Positions 1 to 5,208 of a stretch of DNA of 5,208 nucleotides are shown piece by piece. Under the pieces are notes generated by a model, which saw nothing but the letters and a program-made list of their open reading frames with translations, made no database searches and was not told the DNA's origin. The stretch spans positions 1-5,208 of the forward strand of contig QHQV01000357.1 of NCBI GenBank assembly GCA_003219945.1, given 5' to 3'. Position numbers and translations under genes: made by a program. The stretch's first letter is position 1. Each line of letters starts with the position of its first letter. This stretch comes from Verrucomicrobiota bacterium (GTDB lineage: Bacteria > Verrucomicrobiota > Verrucomicrobiia > Chthoniobacterales > UBA10450).

Positions 1-480
1 AATTTGCCGCTGGATGTACATCTAATGATCGAGCATGCCGATCGCTATGTGCCGCGATTTGTTAAAGCCGGCGCAAACTCGATCACCGTGCACGTGGAAC
101 CCGAAGCCAAACACGACATCCGACAGACGTTGCAGCAAATTCGAGACGGCGGTTGCCGTGCCGGCCTCACGCTGAATCCCGAGACTCCAATTGAAATGAT
201 CAAACCGTTCCTCAGCAGGTTCGATATGCTGCTCGTCATGACTGTTCATCCTGGTTTTGGCGGACAACCGTTCCGCGCTGATCAGATGGAAAAGGTCAGG
301 CGCGCAGCGAAATGGAACGAATCTCGCAAGCACAAGGTCGATATTGAGGTAGATGGCGGCATCAATGCAAAAACGGCCCGGATCTCAATCGAAAACGGCG
401 CGAACGTTCTTGTCGCCGGCACGTCGATTTTTCGTTCCGATGATTACGCCAAAGCAATTCGTGAATTGCGCGGCGAATGA
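1..480 (+). CDS. rpe: Ribulose-phosphate 3-epimerase, 5'-truncated by window edge
   Basis: Interconverts D-ribulose 5-phosphate and D-xylulose 5-phosphate in the cytoplasm (pentose phosphate pathway, and the Calvin cycle where present). The reading frame is open from base 1 and ends at TGA 478-480, giving 159 residues of a TIM-barrel protein that is usually about 220 long. Roughly the first 60 residues, including the His/Asp metal-binding strand, lie outside the window. Visible family signatures are DVHLM (metal-ligand His at 19-21), ITVHVE (about 82-99), MTVHPGFGGQ (238-267, phosphate-loop region; many homologues have Asn where this has His), EVDGGI (346-363, catalytic and metal-binding Asp at 352-354) and the second phosphate-binding segment AGTSIF (about 415-432). 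No frameshift or missing key residue is seen in the part present. It converges on gspE, overlapping its 3' end by 37 bases, and has no obvious functional link to secretion. The family assignment is very secure; the true start cannot be seen. Confidence 0.96.
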   Translation, partial: NLPLDVHLMIEHADRYVPRFVKAGANSITVHVEPEAKHDIRQTLQQIRDGGCRAGLTLNPETPIEMIKPFLSRFDMLLVMTVHPGFGGQPFRADQMEKVRRAAKWNESRKHKVDIEVDGGINAKTARISIENGANVLVAGTSIFRSDDYAKAIRELRGE

Positions 481-2252
481 GATGACGGAGGTTGCTTAGC
501 GGATTTCGGCAGCTCCGCGGCCACGACCGGCTCGGCTTCTTCAGTGGTTTCAGCCATTACTTCGTCGGTCTGCGTGACGCGCACAACTTCTTCGATGGTG
601 GTTTTCCCCTGGGCTACGCGTCGCCAGCCATCCTGCCGCAAAGTCTCCATTCTTTCGGCAATTGCGCATTGCTTCAACTCACTGCCATCACGCCTTTGCA
701 TGATCAGCCTCCGTAACGGTTCGGTAATCACGCAAACTTCGTAGATCGCCGCGCGTCCCTGGTAACCGGTCTGCCGGCATTGATCGCATCCTGTGCCACG
801 CTGGAAGCTAGTGCCGAGCTCTTTCACCGGGACACCAATCTCGGCGAGGTAATCGCGCGGATAATCGACTACTTCGGCGCAATCCGGGCAAATCGTGCGC
901 ACGAGCCTTTGGGCGATAAACGACTTCACGACAGAGGCGAGCAGAAACGGTTCCACGTCCATGTCGAGCAAGCGTGTAATGCCACCTACCGCATCATTTG
1001 TATGCAGTGTGCTAAAGACAAGGTGACCTGTCATCGCGGCGCGAATCGCAATGTCCGCAGTTTCGATGTCTCGAATCTCGCCGACCATGACTACATTCGG
1101 GTCTTGTCGCAAAATGTGTCGCAGGCCTTTGGCGAAAGTCAGATCAATCTCTGGTTTCACGTCGATTTGCGAGACACCAGGGATTCGATATTCGACCGGT
1201 TCTTCAATTGTAATGATCCGGCGTTGCACCGAATTGATGCTGCTGAGAAAACAATAAAGCGAGGTCGATTTCCCGCAGCCGGTAGGACCCGTGAGGAGGA
1301 TAATTCCGTTCGGTTGGGCAAGGAGATTCCGAATAATCTTTTCCTGCTTATCGCCCAAATCGAGTCGCTCAAAATTGAATTGCTGTTCACCGCGGCTTAG
1401 CAAACGCAGGCTGATTGACTCGCCGTTGACGGTTGGAATCGTGGAGACGCGCACGTCTATTTCCACATTGCTCGCGTGCAAATTCATTCGCCCGTCCTGA
1501 GGAAGCCGTCGCTCGGCAATATCCATATGTGACATCACCTTCAAACGCGAGATGATCGCGGATTGCAGGACGCGCAATTGCGGTGGCACAGCGACTTCGT
1601 GCAAAATACCGTCGATCCGATACCGAATGCGCAGATCGTTTTCCAGCGGTTCGACGTGAATATCAGTCGCGCGCTCTGCGATAGCTTCGCGAATGATCTG
1701 ATTAACAAATTTGACCACTGACGCTTCGGGATCGTCGGCATTCAGCTCAATCGCCGTGTCGACGTCCTCCAGCGCGTCCATGGAACCCCTGGTTTTCAGA
1801 ATTTCGTCGAAGGTCTCCGCGCCAACGCCATAAAGAGTTTTCATCGCGCGCAGAAGCTGCGCGCGCGGCACGAGCACCCATTCGGCGGGTTTTTTCAACA
1901 GCTGCCCCGCGAGCTGGCGCCCAATCGAATTGAAAAGATCGTAAGTCGCCAGCACCACCGAGTTTTCTTTCGTCTCGATCGGGAGAATGTGATGTTGAAA
2001 TACGAAACGGCTCGGCAGAATCGACAAAGTGGTGCGCTCGATTTTTTTTGCGTCAACCGAGACGATCGGCACCCGGAAGAAATTCCCGATTGCACTGAGG
2101 AAACGTTGTTCGTCAACCTTGCCCGAATCGAGCACCTGACTTACCCACGAGCCTCCGTTGAGATTAGTCGCCAACTCGGCCGCTTCTTCGGTCGAAGGCA
2201 CACCGCTTTCGAGCAGCAAATTAATCAGCGATTGACTTGGAGCGGCATTCAT
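444..2252 (-). CDS. gspE: Type II secretion system ATPase GspE (PilB/GspE family)
   Basis: Cytoplasmic hexameric ATPase that powers pseudopilus assembly in type II secretion. The 602 residues hold, in order: an N-terminal MshEN/GspE_N-like domain (about 25-140); the N2 region with TDIHVEP (196-202) and RIRYRIDG (208-215); ERRLPQDGR (247-255); Walker A GPTGCGKST (322-330, Lys328); Asp box ITIEEPVEY (347-355); Walker B region LRQDPNVVMVGE (381-392, Glu392); His box GHLVFSTLHTND (409-420); and a zinc-binding CxxC pair (Cys455/458 and Cys489/492). It is longer than typical GspE (about 500) and nearer PilB in length. PilB is the main alternative, but the four-N-domain secretin in the same operon favours GspE. 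A tail of about 37 residues follows the usual family end (RVTQTDEV). ATG at 2250-2252 lies 10 bases after the stop of the upstream gene with only a weak GAG upstream, suggesting translational coupling. The stop TAA (444-446) lies inside rpe. Walker A has Cys and Ser where most relatives have Ser and Thr; activity is still expected. Confidence 0.95.
   Translation of the reverse strand: MNAAPSQSLINLLLESGVPSTEEAAELATNLNGGSWVSQVLDSGKVDEQRFLSAIGNFFRVPIVSVDAKKIERTTLSILPSRFVFQHHILPIETKENSVVLATYDLFNSIGRQLAGQLLKKPAEWVLVPRAQLLRAMKTLYGVGAETFDEILKTRGSMDALEDVDTAIELNADDPEASVVKFVNQIIREAIAERATDIHVEPLENDLRIRYRIDGILHEVAVPPQLRVLQSAIISRLKVMSHMDIAERRLPQDGRMNLHASNVEIDVRVSTIPTVNGESISLRLLSRGEQQFNFERLDLGDKQEKIIRNLLAQPNGIILLTGPTGCGKSTSLYCFLSSINSVQRRIITIEEPVEYRIPGVSQIDVKPEIDLTFAKGLRHILRQDPNVVMVGEIRDIETADIAIRAAMTGHLVFSTLHTNDAVGGITRLLDMDVEPFLLASVVKSFIAQRLVRTICPDCAEVVDYPRDYLAEIGVPVKELGTSFQRGTGCDQCRQTGYQGRAAIYEVCVITEPLRRLIMQRRDGSELKQCAIAERMETLRQDGWRRVAQGKTTIEEVVRVTQTDEVMAETTEEAEPVVAAELPKSAKQPPSSHSPRNSRIALA
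447..475. repeat. Inverted repeat in the rpe/gspE convergent overlap
   Basis: GCAATTC (454-460) and GAATTGC (463-469) form a perfect 7-bp inverted repeat around a central GT. CGCC (447-450) and GGCG (472-475) can extend the stem by 4 bp across a small internal loop. It lies in the last codons of both rpe (+) and gspE (-). No T-run follows on either strand, so it is not a canonical intrinsic terminator. It could be a bidirectional transcription-ending or 3'-end-stabilising hairpin, or a chance result of dual coding. Confidence 0.45.
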
Positions 2253-2262
2253 TCAGCAGGAC

Positions 2263-2673
2263 TCACGGCATGTGCAGCGCCCGCCGCACGGGATTATCAA
2301 GATTGCCGGTCACACGCATCGAATAATTCTTTTGCAGGCGTGCAATGGCGTAGCTCACTTCTGGTGTGAATACGCCATCCACCGGTCCGCAGTAGTAGCC
2401 CAGGCGACGCAAGGCGGTTTGTAGTGACCCAACATAAGCCGGATCCAAAAGGAGTTGTTCACGGCACTTAAAGTAATAAGTCCATCGCCAGGAATATCTG
2501 GGCGCAAAATCCGTCGAGTTCACGTGGGGCGTCTGATGAGTGGTGCCCCATTCGTCTCGTTGGGCTAATGGATCGATGGAGCGAAAAATACCATAATCGA
2601 CAACGTCAAACTCGTCGGCCAGTCCGACTGTTGCGCTCAACCCGACGATCAAAACGAGTGCCATTCGTTTCAT
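2263..2673 (-). CDS. Small exported protein with peptidoglycan-binding-like domain
   Basis: Encodes 136 residues. A signal peptide (positively charged MKR, then a hydrophobic run to about residue 18) has a likely cleavage site GLA|DE after Ala19, so the protein should be periplasmic. Residues 20-79 match no domain I recognise and are rich in Asp, Trp and Tyr. Residues 80-134 fit the PG_binding_1 (PF01471) pattern: SLQTALRRLGYY, then GPVDGVF, then AIARLQ, then VTGNLD and RAL near the end. The family binds peptidoglycan or serves as a cell-wall targeting repeat; no catalytic domain is attached. The mature protein has two cysteines, Cys70 and Cys95, which could form a disulfide. The gene starts 9 bases after gspD stops and ends 10 bases before gspE starts, with no clear ribosome binding site, so it is probably translated by coupling with gspD. 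A second ATG three codons in (2662-2664) is possible. A role in helping the secretin or machine engage the cell wall is inferred from position, by analogy with the peptidoglycan-binding GspA/ExeA. Confidence 0.8.
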   Translation of the reverse strand: MKRMALVLIVGLSATVGLADEFDVVDYGIFRSIDPLAQRDEWGTTHQTPHVNSTDFAPRYSWRWTYYFKCREQLLLDPAYVGSLQTALRRLGYYCGPVDGVFTPEVSYAIARLQKNYSMRVTGNLDNPVRRALHMP

Positions 2674-2682
2674 AACTGCAAG

Positions 2683-5148
2683 TTAATGCATGTCTTTATC
2701 CGCGGGAAGATCCGGCGGCGGTAAGTTTAGCTGTTTGCCCGTCTCGACTTTAGGGCAGTCTGGACACTCAGCCTGGTCGAGTTCCGGACCAAAATGTGTC
2801 TGGGTGTTCTCCCATTTTTGCCGCAGTCGATAAAGATCCAGCTTCGTCAAGGTTACCTCTGGACACATGAGAATGATCAGTTCGCGACGCTGCTTGCCAC
2901 TCGCGGTGGAACGGAATGCCGCGCCAATGAGGGGAATGCGCGAGAGATAAGGAAACCCTTGATAGTTCTTCTGCTTTTGGTCTTCAATTAGTCCACCGAG
3001 AACGATCGTCGATCCGTTCCCGGCGGAAACATTCGTGCGTATGTAACGCGTATCGATTGTTGGGACCGAGTTGCCGCTGATGTTTACATTGCCACCTGGG
3101 ACAATGCTGTCGATTTTTTGCAAGATATCGAGGGACACTTCTTTCTCGGAATTAATGAGCGGGACGACCTCAAGTTGAAGCACGACCTTTTTGTACTCGA
3201 TGCTCGCCGAAACAGCAGCTGTGTTATTTATGACTCCTCCAACATTCGCATTCGAAAGGGTATTCACCGGAACTGGAACCTCCTGCCCGGAGGCGATGAT
3301 AGCTTTTTTGTTGTTGCTGGTGAAAACGGTTGGCCGAGAAATAACTCTGAATCGATTCGTTGACTCCAGCAGATGCACAATGGCCGCAAACGCGTTACCG
3401 GCTGCCACGTAAATATTAGTTCCGTTGCCTACGTTTTGGATGATTTGGCTGAAGTTGATCAGATTGGCTGGATCGAGAATATTACCGACAACCGGTGCCA
3501 CGCTGCTGCCGGGGGCGACGGACGAACCGGGGATGGGAACGTTCGGGTCATTGGTCGAAAACACACTATTATTCCGTGACGTGCCCACAAACCTTCTGTT
3601 GTACTTTGCGAACCAATCGACACCGAATTCCTCGTTATTGCTAAGGGTCAATTGGCCAATCACCGTGCTCAACGATACCTGCGGGGCTTTGACGTCCATT
3701 TCGTCGAGGATCTTTTCCACCTTCATCACCACTTCGCGATTCCCAAGAACGACGATCGAGTTGGCGCGTTGATCCGCGATGAGCTTCGAATTGCCGATGG
3801 TGACCGCCTTTGGCACGGTGTCCACAGGCTGAGTGGAAAGTTCCTCGGAAATATTAAGTGTGCTGCCTGTGCCGCCTTGGGTACCGCTGTAGTTGCCCGT
3901 CAGCGGCGAAGTCCCTCCCGCCCCCTGTCGCTGTTGCCCTTGAGTTTGTCCAGGCGATGGGCCAACGCCCGGAAGTCCTCCCTGTCCTCCAGCGCCGGCG
4001 CCTTGTTCTGTTCCCGGCTCGGTCAATGCCTGCACAAGAACGGGCAAAATGTCGCCAGCCGAAACGTATTTAAGATAGCGGGTGACCGGCTTTGCAAACT
4101 CAACGTTGGCATCAAATTCGTGGATCAACTGCCGGATGAACGGCATGTTGATTGGCCGTGTCACCACGTGAATGCGGTTCGTGCGGACATCGGGAGTGAT
4201 CTTAATTTTCCCGACGATGACTGCTTCTTCGGAAAGAATACCGCCACCGCCGCCCTCAACCGGCATCGGCTGTGGCACACCTCCGGGTATCTTTACGCCG
4301 CGAACACCCGGCTGCCCCGGTGTTTCCGCGCCCTTCTCGAAAATGTCCTTGAGCATGTCGACGACTTTGCTTGCATCCGCCCGCTCCAGCTTGATGAACT
4401 CGCTCACCACTTCCGCCGGTGCCACGTCTACCTGCTCAATCACTCCGGCAAGTTGCCGGATAATGTCGGCGTTCTGTGTCACCAGCAGGCTGGAGGATTT
4501 TGGCAGCGCCAAGATATTGATCGTGCCCGAGCTCCCCTGAAAATATGCCATCAAAACTTGCTGAAGTTCCTGCGGGTCGGCGTACTGCAACCGGAACAAA
4601 AAGCTGATTACCGGATTTCCCGCTGGAATGTCGGCCAAGTCCGAGATGATCGGAACGGGCGCTTTGCGCGGATTCTGGCCGGCGCCGACGACATCAACAA
4701 TGTCGCGACCCGCCGGAACGAGTGAAATCCCGTTGAGCGCCATGCTCATCTCAATGATCTTGATCGCCTCTTCGCGCGACACGTCTTTGGCGATGAAAAT
4801 GTTGACCTTGCCTTGCACAAAATTATCCATCACCAATTTCTTGCCGGTGAGCTGCTCGTAGAGATGCAACACATCCACTACATCGCTGTTCGGAAATTGC
4901 AGTCGCACAGTAGCCGGCGCGTTCGGCGGAGCGGCAGGTACATCCTCTTGTGTCGGCGGACTAACTCCCTTGACCGCTGGCAGAGTGGGACGCTGCGAGT
5001 CGCGCTGAGCGAAAACTACGGTCGCGCCGACAAGCACGAGCGTCACGATGCAGAAAAACCGATGCACAGTCCTTTTTTGCTGGATGGCCGACCGTAGTAG
5101 ATTTATGAGACCCGTCAACGTATTTCCCTCTGTGGAACGGTGCTTCAA
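2683..5148 (-). CDS. gspD: Type II secretion system secretin GspD
   Basis: Outer-membrane secretin; its multimer forms the gated channel through which folded proteins leave the periplasm. The 821 residues (family usually about 650-700) show a signal peptide (hydrophobic core about 31-46, probable cleavage VFA|Q after Ala47), N0 (about 80-155, with LTGKKLVMDNFVQGKVNIF), N1 (about 180-245), N2 (about 249-345, with a Gly/Pro-rich loop at 272-303), N3 (about 355-485, split by a Gly/Gln-rich insert at 379-430) and the secretin barrel (about 490-765). Barrel landmarks are ISRPTVFTSNN, SGQEVPVPV (gate region), VVLQLEVVPLI, STIVLGGLIEDQ, RIPLIGAAFRS and ELIILMCPEVT. A tail of about 56 residues holds CPDC (795-798). 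No AMIN domain is seen, which favours GspD over PilQ. There is no ATG before residue 107. TTG at 5146-5148 is chosen because GAGG lies 7 bases upstream and the frame is closed by TAG at 5176-5178; TTG at 5116-5118 is almost as good. It is the first gene of the apparent gspD-orf-gspE operon. Confidence 0.95.
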   Translation of the reverse strand: MKHRSTEGNTLTGLINLLRSAIQQKRTVHRFFCIVTLVLVGATVVFAQRDSQRPTLPAVKGVSPPTQEDVPAAPPNAPATVRLQFPNSDVVDVLHLYEQLTGKKLVMDNFVQGKVNIFIAKDVSREEAIKIIEMSMALNGISLVPAGRDIVDVVGAGQNPRKAPVPIISDLADIPAGNPVISFLFRLQYADPQELQQVLMAYFQGSSGTINILALPKSSSLLVTQNADIIRQLAGVIEQVDVAPAEVVSEFIKLERADASKVVDMLKDIFEKGAETPGQPGVRGVKIPGGVPQPMPVEGGGGGILSEEAVIVGKIKITPDVRTNRIHVVTRPINMPFIRQLIHEFDANVEFAKPVTRYLKYVSAGDILPVLVQALTEPGTEQGAGAGGQGGLPGVGPSPGQTQGQQRQGAGGTSPLTGNYSGTQGGTGSTLNISEELSTQPVDTVPKAVTIGNSKLIADQRANSIVVLGNREVVMKVEKILDEMDVKAPQVSLSTVIGQLTLSNNEEFGVDWFAKYNRRFVGTSRNNSVFSTNDPNVPIPGSSVAPGSSVAPVVGNILDPANLINFSQIIQNVGNGTNIYVAAGNAFAAIVHLLESTNRFRVISRPTVFTSNNKKAIIASGQEVPVPVNTLSNANVGGVINNTAAVSASIEYKKVVLQLEVVPLINSEKEVSLDILQKIDSIVPGGNVNISGNSVPTIDTRYIRTNVSAGNGSTIVLGGLIEDQKQKNYQGFPYLSRIPLIGAAFRSTASGKQRRELIILMCPEVTLTKLDLYRLRQKWENTQTHFGPELDQAECPDCPKVETGKQLNLPPPDLPADKDMH
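3493..3528 (-). repeat. Tandem peptide repeat GSSVAP x2 in the GspD secretin domain
   Basis: GspD residues 541-546 and 547-552 are both GSSVAP. The two DNA copies use a different synonymous codon at all six positions (GGT TCG TCC GTC GCC CCC versus GGC AGC AGC GTG GCA CCG). It sits in an Asn/Ser/Gly-rich variable stretch (about 518-578) in the N-terminal part of the secretin domain. Confidence 0.75.
3859..4014 (-). other. Gly/Gln-rich low-complexity insert in GspD N3 domain
   Basis: Encodes residues 379-430 of GspD, dominated by Gly, Gln, Ser, Thr and Pro. It separates the first half of N3 (TRYLKYVSAGDILPVLVQAL) from the second half (ADQRANSIVVLGNREVV). GspD N3 domains commonly carry a variable flexible loop at this position; about 50 residues is on the long side. 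It is in frame and not a sign of gene damage. Confidence 0.7.
5127..5130 (-). promoter_or_regulatory. Alternative ribosome binding site for internal TTG start of gspD
   Basis: The minus strand reads GAGG within AGAGGGA, followed by 8 bases and then TTG at 5118-5116 (codon 11 of the long form). Starting here would shorten the N-terminal part ahead of the signal-peptide core by 10 residues. Sequence alone does not decide between this and the start at 5148. Confidence 0.4.
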
Positions 5149-5208
5149 TGCTAAGCCTCGACGCCGCAGGGATTGCTAGCTTATAGGAGATCGGTGTCAT
5201 TGCAAACC
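5149..5208. other. gspD upstream region, up to the window edge
   Basis: These 60 bases hold the gspD ribosome binding site and the in-frame stop (TAG, minus strand, 5178-5176) that closes the gspD frame. On the minus strand TATAAG (5185-5180) resembles a -10 box about 31 bases before the start codon, but no convincing -35 box at proper spacing is visible before the window ends. No other gene can be supported here. Confidence 0.4.
5156..5159 (-). promoter_or_regulatory. Ribosome binding site for the upstream TTG start of gspD
   Basis: The minus strand reads GAGG here, followed by 7 bases and then TTG at 5148-5146. This is normal Shine-Dalgarno spacing and supports the longest gspD start. The site matters because the gene has no ATG near its 5' end. 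Confidence 0.5.

Noticed and set aside
444..540. Canonical intrinsic terminator for rpe or gspE
   Set aside because: The inverted repeat at 447-475 has no T-run after it on either strand, so it does not meet the usual pattern.
780..1400. 206-codon open frame on the plus strand, antisense to gspE
   Set aside because: It lies opposite the most conserved motifs of gspE (Walker A to the zinc cysteines), and its product resembles no known family.
3652..4725. 357-codon open frame on the plus strand, antisense to gspD
   Set aside because: It starts with TTG, has no recognisable domain, is rich in Arg, His, Cys and Asn as expected of an antisense shadow, and lies entirely within the clearly real gspD.
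2683..5148. Reading gspD as a type IV pilus secretin PilQ
   Set aside because: There is no AMIN domain, and four N-domains (N0-N3) precede the barrel, as in GspD.
4961..5200. 79-codon minus-strand frame starting with ATG just upstream of gspD
   Set aside because: It overlaps gspD by nearly 190 bases in another frame, has no ribosome binding site visible before its ATG near the window edge, and has shadow-like composition.
5180..5205. Possible promoter for gspD: TTGCAA ... TATAAG on the minus strand
   Set aside because: The spacer is only 14 bases and the -35 match is weak; the window edge cuts off any better candidate. TATAAG alone is not enough to call a promoter.
1..5208. Mobile elements, CRISPR arrays, tRNA or rRNA genes
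   Set aside because: No transposase, integrase, regularly spaced repeat or structural RNA signature was found; nearly all bases are explained by four genes.

Overview
The window comes from a Gram-negative (diderm) bacterium of moderate GC content. A secretin, which spans an outer membrane, fixes the cell-envelope type. The overall style (a long GspD with Gly/Gln-rich loops, a GspE with a long N-terminal domain, D and E close together) would fit a non-proteobacterial diderm such as Verrucomicrobiota/PVC. That taxonomic placement is only an impression and has not been tested.

Layout: positions 1-480 (+) hold the 3' two-thirds or so of ribulose-phosphate 3-epimerase (rpe), cut by the left window edge. 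Everything else reads leftward on the minus strand as one tightly packed transcription unit. It starts near the right edge with a type II secretion secretin, gspD (5148-2683). Next comes a small exported protein with a peptidoglycan-binding-like repeat domain (2673-2263), then the secretion ATPase gspE (2252-444). The gaps between these three genes are 9 and 10 bases and the internal genes lack strong ribosome binding sites, so they look like a translationally coupled operon. The 3' ends of rpe and gspE overlap tail to tail by 37 bases, and a perfect 7-bp inverted repeat sits inside that overlap.

Functionally, GspD would form the outer-membrane channel and GspE would be the cytoplasmic motor that drives pseudopilus assembly. 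The small middle protein would act in the periplasm, possibly where the machine meets the cell wall. The inner-membrane platform gene gspF and the pseudopilin genes are not in this window, and rpe occupies the place downstream of gspE where gspF often lies.

No tRNA, rRNA, CRISPR array, insertion sequence or phage gene was seen. No completely new system is evident. The most interesting points are the peptidoglycan-binding gene between gspD and gspE, the palindrome inside the convergent overlap, the TTG start of gspD, and some unusual features of the secretin and ATPase.
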